64,000 nucleotides of DNA from Phoronis australis (taxonomy: Eukaryota > Phoronida > Phoronidae): NCBI GenBank assembly GCA_002633005.1, contig NMRA01000137.1:558001-622000 (forward strand), given 5' to 3'. Shown here one piece after another: positions 33,198 to 46,048 of the stretch (its first letter is position 1; each line of letters opens with the position of its first letter). A program made the position numbers and the translations under genes. The notes below the pieces were generated by a model. It had not been told where the DNA came from and ran no database searches. It worked only from the letters and a program-made list of their open reading frames with translations.

Positions 33198-35747
33198 GTT
33201 CCTACAGTTTCTTGTTTTAGTGGATGTGTTCACGACATGTTGGCCTCCCGTGCATTATGGCCATTAGGGTATAGTGCTCTATAGCCATAAAGCAGAAGGC
33301 CACGAACACAGTGTGCTTTGGATTTGGAAATTGTCTGTGAAGGAAGTATTTTTGAATATAGTTTATTGTGGCTTTGAATACTTTCTGTGCACTATTTTGT
33401 CTCTTGGAAAATTTTCCTGTTGCAAAATATTTTCTTCTAATTTGTTTGGTTTTCTCTTCTTTAAACACCAAGCTATTTCAGTTTGTAAAGATTTGAAGTG
33501 TTTTTTCCCTTGTGTTCAATGTTCACCAAAGGCACCAAACTGTCTTAAAATTTGAACTACGTTCTTGCGTGCTATTTTGGTTGCCTTCTTTATGACTTTA
33601 TGTGAAATAGGGAATAATTATCAATGCGTAATTTTGATTCATCGATGAATTTTCAGTTTGCATATACTATTACAGTTCTTATTTAAGGTTATGCCGTCCA
33701 TTCTTCATGTTGCCTTCAATCTTTCCATTTTCTCAAATTGACCTAAAATCACTGCTGATATTGTGTACAATAGTACGAAAAGGCGATATATGCAATCATT
33801 CTAGACATTGTGCAATTTGTTACTTCTGACATTGTGGCAATAGTTACTTACAGTGGTGCCTGATTTAGAGAACTGGTTTCTTGGCCTGTTATTCAGTGAA
33901 GTGGTTGTACTCAACCAATTTTGGTTGGTAAATTTCTTGTTCAGGTTGTTTGACTGTTCTGGATGACTTAATTTCGAAATTCTTAAGATTGGTATTAGTC
34001 TCTGGTTTTCATAAAATCAGTTGTGAAGTTTTTGATATCCCAAATTTAAAGAATTTTACTTTGAATTCAGCATTTCTCCAGTTGAGCTGTAACTGCACTA
34101 TGATCTTTGAGACTATTATGGGATTGAATTTAACGTTCTTAATGCTTTGCATGCTGAGTGCAGGGAGGAACTCTACATCGTTAGTGCTGCTAAATACCGC
34201 TAATTAGTCTGTCTGCAACTAGAAGGTAAAATCAGATCTTAAAACTTTGCACCTGTGTTCCTACAGATTATTGATACATACTTTCTGTATTTCTAAGAAG
34301 GAATGACGATTAGAGGTATGGATATTATTTCAACAGTGATTTCTACAAATGTACCATGGAAAATTTAGTTTGAGCTTTTTTGTAATTACCAAGTGTTTAA
34401 TAGTTTTCTGTCAGAATATTTGGTAGGCTTTATTTTTTTAAACAAGTAGTTAAGAAGGAAATGTCCTTTGACTATGTAGATACCACTGCTGTTTTTTTGT
34501 GCAAACCCCATATCAAAGTTTTGTATAAGTGTTGTTCAATAGTATTGTGATGTGCTTATTGTGGGCAAATTGTTACCGGTCAGGGGAACAGTGCTTCCTA
34601 ACCATTCCCTTGGACTTTTAAAACCAAGAAATTTCCAACCCTAAAAGTAGTTCTTCCTGAATTGGGTTTGATGACCAATAGTTGCTACAGTAACTGTTCT
34701 GTTAATATAGTAACAGGTGCCAGTGCTGGTGGCATACAGAGTGAAAAACTGAAAAATTGTTGATATCTATGGGCCACATTCAATTTTAGGGTCAATATTT
34801 GCTGAAGAGGGTTGACTTCTTGAGGTTGTTAGCTTTAACCAGAGCTAAAAACAACAAAATCTATTATGTTTTTGTCATTCAATTACAAATCCCCAATTCT
34901 CTCAGTTGGCTATCTGTCATTTGCTGAAATGTAGGCCAGTGACATAATTCCAGCAGTAAAATACCCACAAAATACTATCATGCTGTGTTTGACTGTGACC
35001 GCTGTGTTCAATCATGCTGATCTTGTAAAAGAAATTCTGGATAACGATGTCACTTAAAACTGAAGAAGTTAAAAAAGTCAGGGTTCAGTGTTTTCCTGAA
35101 CATCTGACTAAGTGAACACACTGAGTGATGCATTAATGGCAGCTATGACAGTAACTTCCCATGCCAAAAGAACCATACACAGGTATTGGCTGAATGTATA
35201 CACTGCACTTTGTTTCTCGCAGGAACTGTAAAATTTCACCAACTGTGGATGCAAATAATTGCCAATTGTTTCTCGTTTGCATTATTCTATTCGTCCTTCC
35301 AAATTGCCAACGACTATTACTGCTGTGCTGTGGGCTGCATTACTCAGACGTGAGAAAGTTTGATAAACTCTGGACACTAACCCGTGGATGCGTGATTTGA
35401 AATTTGTTGCCTTCTCGACAATCAATGAGAGACAAAAACTTGGTACCTGGTTTCCAAAAGGAGGTCACTCGCTTTCTTATCTCTGGCACAATGGAGAGTT
35501 CTATTGGCGTGTAATCCAGGATGGCCATAGTTGTGTTGGTTTTTGATGGAAGTTGCAATTCACTGCAGATGAGCGTTTACAAGAAGCTGAGCGAAACTCA
35601 CTAATGAACAGATGGGCAGAATTTGCAGTGTTTAAAAGTGAAAATTCAGAAATCAGTGTGCATTGAGCTGAACATGTGTGTTAACTTCATTGAATAGATT
35701 ACACAAATGTAAATTCACATTTGATACATGATGCAGACAGTTGTTTT
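33198..35747. other. No gene recognised
   Basis: T-rich, intron-like. A strong acceptor-like site at about 34266 (ACCTGTGTTCCTACAG) is followed by only 9-12 open codons in any frame. Confidence 0.4.
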
Positions 35748-35948
35748 TACTGGGTTTGCTTTCTGTGCCGGGAGCCCGATTACAACACGTGCTCTTATTT
35801 TATGTTCTAATCCTCTTGTAGCGTATGATCAGATTTGTGCTCAAGGAATTGACCTAGAAATAAAAAACGACTGATGTTTGGTGATTACATGGCTTGGATA
35901 TGTAAATTTTTGTGTTCTGATGTACAGTTCGCCTGATGTTTTTAGTAT
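35748..35948 (+). repeat. 200-bp direct repeat, unit A copy 1
   Basis: It matches 38436-38628 through GTATGATCAGATTYGTGCTY, ATTGACCTASAAATAA and TTCGCYTGATGTT. No terminal repeats were found. Confidence 0.6.
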
Positions 35949-37692
35949 GGTAATGGCAAACTGGTAATCCCTAGATACTCTCCATTTCATTTGATGAACA
36001 CCATGTGTAATTGATAGTTACACCATAAATACTTTTTGTTTTGCTGTCATTAAAACACTTACTAGTGCTCATGAGTATTCACTGAGGTACGAGGATTTCA
36101 CGCAGGAAACTCGAAAGGGTTTACTCCCCTAGAAGAAGTGTAGAAGAGGTATACGGGATGTGCCACTCTGTGGGTACTCATGCTGTAAATATGTCCTTTA
36201 AAGGAGTAACAAGGATCAATTTCGATAAATCTTTTGAATTTCTCCAGTGTCAAGTGGTCAACAGGACCACTAGTTATATCCTTTCTCACTAAGGGGCTAG
36301 CCTGAGTCAGAGGATGTCAGTAGCAAGGGTAATTAGTTTTTATTATCAGATGATTTCTAAATAGAAGGCCTTTGTCTGTAGCAAAACTCTTCTGCAGGAT
36401 GGTGACTTCCTGAATGCTTGCTACAGATGGGTCCCCTTTAGGTCTCTTGATTTTCCTGCTTCTGTTGAGTACCTGTCTAAAAAGGGCCCCTTGTTGAGGT
36501 CTTAAGCCATAGCATTAACACTTTTGGATTTAATTTAGAAAATTCAAGTGGAAAGAACCCCTAATGTTTGCCAACTCTTCTTATTGGAGAACCTCGGTGG
36601 TCATTCATTGTCATCTTAATTTATGTAAACCGTCTACTGAGGTAAGCTGTTTTACATGGAGGGGGTGGCGGGAACTACTATTGCCATGTTGCGATTTATC
36701 ATAGTACGACTTGTTCCACTTTCGTCACATTTGCATGACATTGGATTGCGAATTTAGTTTTACAATCATTTCATCCCTTTTCTTTTGCTTTAATTGATTC
36801 ACGACAAAAATAAAATAAATTAACAAAAACATGATGGGAATATCGCAAACAGTTTTTTCCTTGACGTTGGCCTGGAACGGCATGCACAAAGTGATTTACA
36901 CTTTGTTCCACTTCTTGACAATAGTGGGATGTCCTCTGGACAAGAACACCTTACACACACACTACAGTATATTTATCCAGGTGCAACTTGCCCTAGTTTC
37001 AGTGTCTGTCTTTACAGAGCTAAGCATGTGTTGTTTTTCCTTTAAAGAAAATGCGCATTTGCTCTTCCCATAATTTTTGTGTCTTCCTTGGAAAATTGAC
37101 ACTGATTGTGTATGTCGGATAGTTTCCCATGATTGAACCGGACATATTTTCAAATTTGTTGCCATGGTAATGCCTTTGATGTTCAGCTGAGAATCTGTTT
37201 GTTATTCTGTATAAATTGCCTAGGGAATGCAGGCTCTAGTATTTAATACAGAAGCAGACATTCAACAATTTTTCTCAACCAATCATCAATAAATTAATAT
37301 CGAATTAAAGGTTTTTGCTGAGATCTCAGTCAAGTAGCAGGGTTACCCTAATTGCGTTAATTAAGGTAAGATTGAGCATTAGAGTTGAGCAGTCGGTTTC
37401 ATCACGTAATTTGATGGAAATGCATTTTCTACATTGGAAAGGCTATTTGCAAAAATTGGATGGAAATTACTCTGCTGGGATGTCGTTTAGTGTAACTAAG
37501 CATGTTAGACTAAGACATAAAGCTAGCTTTAGTTACATTTCTGGCACCATGCTTTAGTAAGCGTATATGTATCCACCTGGCACATGATCAAGTTTGTTTT
37601 TTTTTCAATGATAAACGTTTAACCTGTATCAACTTGCTTTGAGCATGTTTCAAGCTGGAGAAACCTTCATTGAAGTTGGCTGTGTTCATCAG

Positions 37693-37743
37693 AGCCATGA
37701 ATGTCGTGAAAAAACAGCATCATCTAAGACTGCGGAAAATAAC
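37693..37743 (+). CDS. Possible gene B exon (weak)
   Basis: A moderate acceptor (TGTGTTCATCAG), a strong donor (AAC|gtaagt) and a 51-base open frame in phase 0 at both ends: SHECREKTASSKTAENN. It would fit after the exon at 29636-29689. Without splicing, the frame closes 15 codons later. No similarity known. Confidence 0.2.
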
Positions 37744-38368
37744 GTAAGTGAAAGACAAGGTTTTCCACTCCAGGGAAGAATATCAGTGTAGAGTAGAAAA
37801 ATGTCGGCCACTGAAGTGGTCAGCGAGACAAGAATGTTGAATTATGGGATAGAATTCGCTGTTTTCGTTCCGAAGATTAGTAGCTGCAAGTAACTGTATG
37901 TCCTGTATTTATGGAGCACAGGTCAGTTGGGCTGCGTAATTTTCAACAAAATGATAGTTAATGCTTAGGACATGATGCAGAAATAATGCGTACTAATGTG
38001 CGCATCGATTGTTTTGACCTGTTGAAGCAGTTATAAAGCCATTGTTCTGTCTAAGAAGCTACAAAAAGTGGTCTTAACTTGATCCTTTCTGGAATGAGAA
38101 GTGATTTCTAGGATTGTAAGTAGTTCCTTTTGAGACCATGTTCAGTGCATAAAATGACACGCTGTGCCAAATCATCGTGCAGAGCCTGGTTTTAAGCAAT
38201 GGCACCTGTCAGTTCTTTTGAAGCTCTGAAATAGCTCCAGTTTAACCAAGGAACAGTTTGCGCTAAATTTCATTAATTGGTCTAAATGAAAAGCTGTTTT
38301 TTTGATGGAATGTGGGTTTATGATCCCTTGAAGGTGTGTAAGTGCACTTGTGTAAGACATGAAGGGAA

Positions 38369-38689
38369 TTTTTTCTGGCACACCTATCCTGCTAGCTGGT
38401 GCAAAGATACTGTTAAGGTGTACTTATGTTTGCCAAAGTTGTTTTTATTGTGTCTGTTTCTTGTGCCCCAGCCCATACCCATTTTAAATCCTCTCATAAT
38501 GTATGATCAGATTCGTGCTTAAGGTATTGACCTACAAATAAGAAATTACTGAAGTTTGGTGATAACATAGGTTTGATATGTAAGTTCTTGTATTTTGATG
38601 AACAATTCGCTTGATGTTGTAGTTTTTTTTGCGGCACGCCTATCCAGCTAGCTGGTGCAAAAATTTTGTGAAGGTGTACTAATGTTTGC
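38369..38689 (+). repeat. Unit A copy 2 flanked by 68-bp direct repeats (unit B)
   Basis: Unit B (TTTTTTCTGGCACACCTATC and onward to TGTTTGCC, 38369-38436) recurs at 38623-38689. Between the two lies unit A copy 2 (38436-38628). The 35748 copy of unit A has no unit B beside it. This could be a 254-bp tandem duplication, or an insertion between duplicated ends. Confidence 0.6.
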
Positions 38690-39900
38690 TAATGAAATGC
38701 TGCTAGTACTGTTCTTTACGAGTCAAAAATAATTTAATTACTCATGACTTCTTGCAAAATTATTGTTTAATAACCTGTCAGGAATTGAAGCTTCCGGGCA
38801 AACTCGTGTTTGGTCTGCAGTGACATTCTTCGGCTAATTTTTAAGTTGAAGTGAATTGTCATGATTTTTATCAGTGGTTTATCAGAGATTCACAGGAAGT
38901 ATGGGTAGTTGGGCCCATGGCTGTACCGGTGCAACCCCATAAGAACAGGAGGGGGGATACTGGACTATATTTTTGATGAAGGGTGCTCTTGAAAAATAAG
39001 GATACTTACCCATTTTGAGAATGCCCACAAAAAGAACCCATTTTTAGGGCGCTAGCTTGAAAAAGTCGCCCCTTTTGTTGTGTTTCGTTGAAGAAACCGA
39101 CCTCCCTTGTTGGAGTTGGTTCCATAAACCGTATCCTTTTTGTAGAGATTCTAACCAATTAAGCATGAAACAGTTCAAGAAGAGATGCCATATTGTCAAA
39201 AATATGTATACCCAGGTTTTGCAACAACTTTTGAAATATAGTTCATATTTGTGTGGTTGGAAAAAAGCCGATGTTTTATGCCCCGGACTTCCAAAATGAA
39301 GGGAGTTGTGTCAAAAAGGCAACCTTTCATAGGCCAAACTTTGCCAGAAGAGATATCCTTTCTTCAGGAATCTGGTTGTCAACCAAAATTTTATCTTTGT
39401 GAGTGGTGCATCTCATTATGCCTCTTTTGATAGAACTCACTGGAGATAGAGTTATTAGAACTATCAAGTTTTTAATAAGTCATCTGGTTCTATGTGACAG
39501 ACATTTAGTCAATTCATCCAGTTTGTATGAAAATACTGTCCATTTCTTCCATGCGCTATGAATAGTACACGCATCAATGCATTCTCCTTAATCCAGCTGT
39601 TAGTGGTTGGCTAGGGTTTAGGGTATAACATGTTTTGAATGTCCCTATTAGTCTAAACATGAGCATGGTGACATTATCCATGATTCTGCAGAACATCTTC
39701 TAAGTTTTGCAAAACTGCACAGTCTACAGTAAAATGACTTATTTTCAATGTGGTGGCATTAAAAAATGGAAGGTGCAACCTTGCAGATAACTCAGTTTTG
39801 GATAGTGTGCTTGTTCTTGGGATTTAATATTTCTTCCCTTAGATAGTTCACCTTTGAAATTAATCTGCTGTTAGCAAACTGGTGAAAACTATTCTTTCAG

Positions 39901-39954
39901 CAACAAAATGATGAAAGAGGTGAATATTTTGCCAGCCCGGGAAAAAAATTTTGA
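39901..39954 (+). CDS. Possible terminal exon (weak)
   Basis: After an acceptor ACTATTCTTTCAG, a phase-0 frame of 17 codons (QQNDERGEYFASPGKKF) ends in TGA. It is phase-compatible with the gene B exons, but many similar short open stretches follow acceptor-like sites in this T-rich region (for example at 55459, 56381 and 57845), so it is not reliable. Confidence 0.12.
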   Translation, partial: QQNDERGEYFASPGKKF

Positions 39955-40211
39955 GCCCAAGCTTTGGTATTTGGCCTCATACATGGCCCTCTTTCACAAT
40001 GAAAAAAGTACCCAAATAGACAATCAATGGCATTACCATACCAATTATGTTAATGAAGTCTATACTAGTGTCATCTTTTTCGTGGCAAAATGTGATCAGA
40101 AGATTTATTTTTGCTGAAAGCAGTTTTCGACGAGTTAATGCGGCAAAAAAGTTATCAAACTTTGACACAATTATTTGATTGCAGTTTGTGCCTTACAACA
40201 TGATTGTTTTT

Positions 40212-40251
40212 TTTGCAGAGTATGTCGCTTTTTTGCAGCGTATGTCGCCTT
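40212..40251 (+). repeat. Short tandem duplication of an acceptor-like sequence
   Basis: TTTTTTGCAGAGTATGTCGC is followed directly by TTTTTTGCAGCGTATGTCGC. Each copy has a pyrimidine run and CAG. An open frame of 66 codons follows to a TGA at about 40419 (start SMSLFCSVCRLDSL), with no known similarity. Confidence 0.5.
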
Positions 40252-41539
40252 GATTCTCTCTCTCTAGCTCTTGATACTAAGTCTCACTGTTTTTACAAAA
40301 TTTTCCTTTTGCTTGAGATATGTCATTTATCTAAATATTTTTTCAGAACTTTCCATAACACCGGTCACATCATATTTCATGTCCCTCAAATCACACTGTG
40401 GCAACTTAGTTATCAGTGAAGGTCATAAGTCACTCATTTGTTTAACATTGCAAAGTTACTGGAATTTGTTGTGCCCTTTGATGTTGCCATGTGCAGTTTA
40501 TCATTCCTATTTGTATATACATACATTCACAAACTCTTCCACCTGATTGCAAAAAGTGCATGTTGTTGCCTTAATCCTGGGAAGAGGCTCTGATATGTAC
40601 AGTCCACACTGTTGGGGAAACTTGACACCACACCTATGACAACTTACCCCACCTTACTAAGGTAGGGTAATTAGTTCTAGAGTTTCTTGCCCTTCAACTC
40701 ATGTATTCAGGAGTACATACCAAATTACCAGCTATGTGCTTGCTCAGTTACACAATACTTATGTCTAATTCTTCTTGTGCTATGTTTGTACTTGGGTGTT
40801 GGATGTGTAGGGAAGACGCTTGTCTGAACAGGGGTACGTTGCTTTGGCTGGGGAAAGTTGTTCTGGGGTAATTCATAGTGTGGGCATGATTTAACATGGG
40901 TACTTGCTGATGGGGCAAAATTCCTCTCTTACATTTTTGAGTAAACATTAATGTAGTGGATCAACTTCGGCATACTGACCATGCAATTTTACCTCCCTGC
41001 AATGTTCTATTTCACTTCTTTATCACTGAAACGGCCAAACTCATTTTGAATAAATGTTGATGAAAACCCACGTTAATCATGACCATGAGGTGTATTTTTC
41101 GTATCTCAGTTATTTTGGAAATAGCTGTTCAACTGGTCAGACTCACAGAGTTTGCATTGTGTGGCTAATACTTGCAGTGTTGTACTTCTGCTTTGCAAAA
41201 TTGCTTTTTATATTCAACTAGAAATTCCAAATATCTTTCAGAGTAAGTATTATATGCCCAACTGACCATAAATGCGTTCTGTATGGTAACGTTACTCCTT
41301 AATGGCAACTGTATTCTTCTGTGTCTGCCGGGAATTTGTTGCCGCTCAATGTTTCAGGTTTTATGTAATGTTTTTTACATACTCTGAGGAATGTTTGAGT
41401 CATTTAATTACTGATAATATACAACCATTGAGGTGTAGTACTGAAAGGTAAGCCAGTCAGCTTCATGGTTTGAGCAAAAGAATGCCTGCAGTCTTCCTGA
41501 TTAGTGAAAGCTAAATCATTCCTGGTCAAGACCCGTATA

Positions 41540-41897
41540 TACAGGGTGTCCCCAAAATACACTCACACTTCAATACAATGCCAGGAGTTCAAATTCGGGC
41601 TGTGCCTGCGGGCGTAGTTTCCGCAACAGTCAGTACGTGTTCTGTATAAGTGGGAAATGCAAACAAATAACTTTGGAAAACACAAAATATCCTGTAGTGC
41701 TGATGAAAACTCAAAAATGTGAAGAAAGTGCACAGAGAAACTCAACATTTTAAATAACAGTGCATTCATTTTGGTTTAAAAAAAATATTTTTTGTCAATG
41801 CTTTATGAAGTTTAACTGGTAATCTCGTGTCTTAAGTCAAGAAACAATGGAATTGGTTGCCTTTGAAGTGTGAGTACACGTTTTGGGTCACCCTGTA
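41540..41897. mobile_element. Non-autonomous TIR element ending CAGGGTG, TA target site
   Basis: The left end CAGGGTGTCCCCAAAATACA and the right end (read inward) CAGGGTGACCCAAAACGTGT are inverted repeats continuing to a shared ACTCACACTTC. They span 41542-41895 and are flanked by TA on both sides. CAGGGTGTCCCAAAA-type ends are common on TA-inserting (Tc1/mariner-like) miniature elements in invertebrates. At 354 bp it has no coding capacity. Confidence 0.8.
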
Positions 41898-42114
41898 TGG
41901 TTTTCAAGAGAAATCAACTGAAAGTTGAGTCTTAGTTTTTTATATTACAAAAATGGTCACTAATAGTTGTAACGGCAGAAAATTTTGAAGCCTATGGGCT
42001 ACTCTGATAAAGAAAGTTTTAAAGCGTATTGGTAAATGAAATACAGTTCAAACAAGGTTCGTTTAGATAACTCTCATGGATTTCCAATTTATTTTTGTTT
42101 GACTTCTGTAGCCT

Positions 42115-42700
42115 CTATTTATTTATTTATTTATTAATGTAATATTTACAATGAGGGTAGCCCCATCAGTTTCACACTGCTTTCTATGGGGGCCCTCAGT
42201 AAAAAACAAACAGATAGTAAGACAAAAACAGAATTACAAAATGAAAGACAAATCTATGTAATAAGCAAAGAATAAGAAATTAACATGGAAAGACTGATGA
42301 AGCAAAATAAAAAATAAAATATGATAAATAAAAGATAAAGAAATTGAGACAAGATAATAAAATAAAAAATATATAAATATAAATATAAATATAAAAAGTT
42401 AAAACAGACATTAAATAATTAATGAAAGTAAGACACTATATAAATAACAAATGAATAAACATGCAATTCTTAGACACTACATGGAGTTAAATCCATTTCT
42501 TATAATTCTTTTAAAGGTTAGAAAGGATGATGTAGATTTGGCATCTGCAGGGAGAGAGTTCCATAAAAAGGGCCCGCTGTAGGAAAATCATTTTTCACAG
42601 TCTCGCTTCTGCCTCTGATCTTGCCCAACTACCGGAGGTAGAACAGATTTTTTCCATGCAGTGCTAGACTCTAACTTAGGGATGAAGCACTTATTTATCA
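42115..42700. repeat. A/T-rich low-complexity tract, probably retroelement-derived
   Basis: (TTTA)n at 42118-42135 leads into a block with GGGTAGCCCCATCAG and GGGGGCCCTCAG, then about 230 bases rich in AAATA/AAATATAAAT. After that comes a block at 42530-42690 with GAGAGAGTTCCATAAAAAGG. The arrangement resembles the reversed 3' end of a LINE or SINE, but I see no reverse transcriptase. Confidence 0.4.
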
Positions 42701-42841
42701 TTGAAATAGGGGGTTAGTTTTTGAACATGTTGTCAGAAAATATCAGTCAACAAAGAGCTCATGATCAAGATAAACCAATAGAAAAACATAGCATTTGTGA
42801 GTTAAGGAAGACAAAAATACGCAAACAAATTTAGGTTACTT

Positions 42842-43290
42842 GTTAGAGTCCCTCTTTGGGACTGTTACATGCAACCATAGACTATAGTACATGGACTGTG
42901 AACTCCGTATATATTCAATGGACGAAATTTGTGATCTTACGTATAAGCTGTGACGTCACTATTTACTAGCCTGGCAAACATAGCACATTTTACTTCCAGC
43001 AAGCACATGGTCTGCTAATCATGTTGTGTGGTTGGGTACCATTGCCAAAAGTACTCATGATACCAACAGTCCTACTATTGGAAGACTTTGAACAGTGTTT
43101 CAATGCTGAAATCATTTTTTGCTGTTCTGGACAGTAAAATAGATGCAAGAATTTCCTGTCACGAAACTCTAACTGGAAGCTGAGTTTGCAATGTTTATAG
43201 GGTGGCGCCTCCTCTAGGATATTACGCAAGAAAATGTCCGAGTTGGAGTTGCGAATCTGTTGTCTATAATCTATGATGCAACCCGGCCCA
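42842..43290. mobile_element. Nested insertion: 400-bp TIR element inside the end of another element
   Basis: The inner element (about 42877-43275) begins ATAGACTATAG and ends CTATAATCTATG. Its ends are inverted copies over about 30 bases, including a shared AACTCC block. ATGCAACC lies at both flanks (42869-42876 and 43276-43283), a 7-8-bp target-site duplication. Removing the insert restores AGTCCCTCTTTGGGACTG, TTACATGCAACC and CGGCCC, which is the right end of the element at 14285-14752. So the order of insertion is clear. A TGACGTCA octamer lies at 42951-42958 in the inner element. An 80-codon minus-strand frame inside it has no recognised similarity. An 8-bp duplication with CA-type ends would fit hAT or P-like groups. 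Confidence 0.8.
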
Positions 43291-44386
43291 GTTAAGCATT
43301 TTAAACATAGTTTTCTGTATTTCCATGTATGCCATTAACAGTGGATGTTGTGTTGATTGAACATTGTCCTATAGTGGCACTGTAAACTTTTAAATTTAAT
43401 GATAGTTGTTATAGTGATGGATAAAAATGAGAGCGACGGAATGTATTAAACCAGTATAAGAAAAGAGTAGTCTTTGGTCTCATAAACACGAAACTATGAA
43501 CTGGTTTCATTTTTGTTAAAAGTTTCCAGTATTTTAATACTAGCAAACTGAATTTTAGAACAAAATTGCTGCTGCGAAGCTGTCATCATCTTCCAAGATA
43601 TGTCGCAAAAATTTAAGAAATGGCACGTGCATGTGTCACGAAGGAGCTGTTTTCAAAACGATGACAAACTTTTCTTTGTTACCAAAGGCGGAAAACTATG
43701 CAAGAAAATGGCGTTTATTAGCTTGTTTTTCATTTAATCGACTGCACCGGGTAAGGTGAGTGTCGGTTAACTCACAGATTTTGCATGCACAGGCTGACTG
43801 TCATTAACTCTACCTGGGAGTAATACGAACATTATAGTCCTAGGCTCTACGTGTTGATAATGTTTCACAACGAGGTGACGAGCAGAACTACCCGGACTGT
43901 GTGAAATTTAGGGGTCTAATGGAGACACACAATGGTACCTAGCCAGGCAGCTAGCTTTATGAAGACTATCGTCAAAATCAAAATTCGTTTTATCTATTTC
44001 TTATCAATAATAACGGCATACTAAAGTTTCTTAATGTTCGTTGTACGTCAGGAATGTATCGATAATATTTCCCGCGGATCCTGGGTTTTGTATTCATACG
44101 CGCACTTGCAGAGAGTCACATCTCGGAAATTTCCGGTTTGATGGATTACAATGAAGGAGCCCAATGAAATTAAGCAACATTGTTTTAGAACTTCTAATAG
44201 CTATAATAAACTTATTTTGCATGTGTTCCAAAATCTAAATAACACACCGAGTTGGTCTACATTATGTCCTAACTTGGGTCCTATACTTTTGTGTTCGTGC
44301 GCACCAAAACAAAGTAATTGTGAGTGCTGCTGTGTTGCAAAATCTCTTATCCTGGGCCAATTTGAAAAATTCAAAGTTGTAACAAT

Positions 44387-44638
44387 ATTTATTTCGCTCC
44401 TCTTTTCAAATATTCAGTCAAAACTACGTAAAACACTCCATAAAAAGTACGGTCATCTAGGCTAGATCACCTGATCACATCTGCATGAGCGAAGTCAATT
44501 ATCCTCGCTCATGACTCGATGACTGGAGCAGCTAGGCAGGATCCCTTTGATCCTGAGCTGAGCCTGACCAATGAGCTATACCAGGTATAGCTCATTGGCC
44601 TGACACAGCGAAGGTGGATAAATAGGGTCTAGTTCAAT
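44387..44638. mobile_element. TIR element R5, copy 2 (inverted relative to copy 1)
   Basis: This is the reverse complement of the left end of the element at 32373, including AAGGTGGATAAATAGGGTCT at its outer edge. The far end could not be found upstream, so it is truncated or diverged. It contains a 15-bp perfect palindromic stem at 44568-44598 that copy 1 lacks. Confidence 0.62.
44568..44598. repeat. 15-bp perfect inverted repeat with one-base centre
   Basis: CCAATGAGCTATACC, one A, then GGTATAGCTCATTGG. Flanking bases (CTGA and TGAC) do not extend the stem. It lies in R5 copy 2 only. Confidence 0.85.
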
Positions 44639-46027
44639 CAGTCAAACCCCAAAGTTTTCTTTGGTCAGTGGGGTTTTATATCTTTTAGTTGGATGTCATG
44701 ACAAATTGAACATATAGTAAAACCTGTAGCTTCAATTTATTAGCTGTAAGTTACAAGCATATTATATGAAGCTTGTTTTCACTACTGGGAAACGTAAAAT
44801 ATGAAACTAAGGCATTGCTGTTCAGGACCACATTAGTCCAGTTGAGATGTTTACCTGCACATTGATTTTGATGTGAAAGTTTCCAAGAAAGTTTCTCAAC
44901 TTGATATCCAAAATATTTCCAAAATACATTCCTTGGTTATCTTGAATTTGACTTGTGTTTTGCCTGCTGAAATAACCTCATTACCAATGGATCCATTTGT
45001 GAGTGGCGTGGTTCCCATCAGCATTTAATAGTGTAATTGTTCTCTAAAAACAAGCTTGCCGGGATTTATGTACTTGCCAGAAAAGAACAGATGTCTAATC
45101 CTGCTGAAGAGTGTAACAAACCAGTAATAATCTGTTGTGCTCTTTAGTAATATTTTAACTTATTAATGAGTGTGCCTATTCAATATTGGGCTATTGTGAA
45201 CACACACTACAACAAGGGAATGAACCAATGTTATCTTATCTGAACTCAGTCATGGTGTGCCACCTAGTGCCGAGCTGAGCAACCAAAGGTCATGGTGAGG
45301 TCATTATCATAAATTACCCACAAGTCTATGGCTCACATGTGAGTCTCTGTGTGTGTATGTGTTAGTGTGTGCTGGTGAGATGTGGACTGATTGTCATTCA
45401 TTGGGAGTCTGAGCCAGGAAGGTGTTGGGTCAGAAGTGGGCAAGCCTTTGCTCTCGTTTTTGAAAAAGGATCTGTGCTTTCTGGGATACTGTTGACTGGT
45501 GGTGGTCCATTGATCTAGTGTCAGTTCCGGACTTTTGAGCAAGCATTTCGGTTGCCGTGGTAACGCATCAATTCCTAGATTTAGGTAGTTGATGACAAAC
45601 TGAATTGTCACTCTTCACAAATTTTGGTTGTGGGTTTTAGTCCTGGTGCCACTCACGCTTGAATTGAGCAACGGAAAAAGAGCTGCTATTCCATGGGGCA
45701 TTTGAATGCACGTTTCTGAAGGAATTTTCAACAGTGTTTTTTGTTTTGTGTCGTGAACACTCTAAAGCCGAAGAGTCAATAGCACTATTTACCTAAAATG
45801 TGTTTGGCCGGATATCGTATTTGAAGAAGCGGTTTAATTTAAATAGTAGTATATTATCATTTTGAATTCATTTTCAAAATGTTTGACTAGCTACTAGTGG
45901 GAGTATTGAAGAGACCTTTGTAGCCAGTGGAAGGATTAAGAAAATGCTATCTGCCTTTATGGCCCAAGACCATCTATATTAGCTGTCAAGTGGCTAATAT
46001 CTTGTTGAAGAAATACACTCTGCTGCT

Positions 46028-46048
46028 ATGGATTTTGTTATTCTTAAG
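46028..46048 (+). CDS. Possible alternative first exon (weak)
   Basis: ATG followed by DFVILK and a strong donor AAG|gtaagtac in phase 0. No promoter signal upstream. It could supply an alternative start to a downstream exon, but seven codons cannot be judged alone. Confidence 0.12.
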
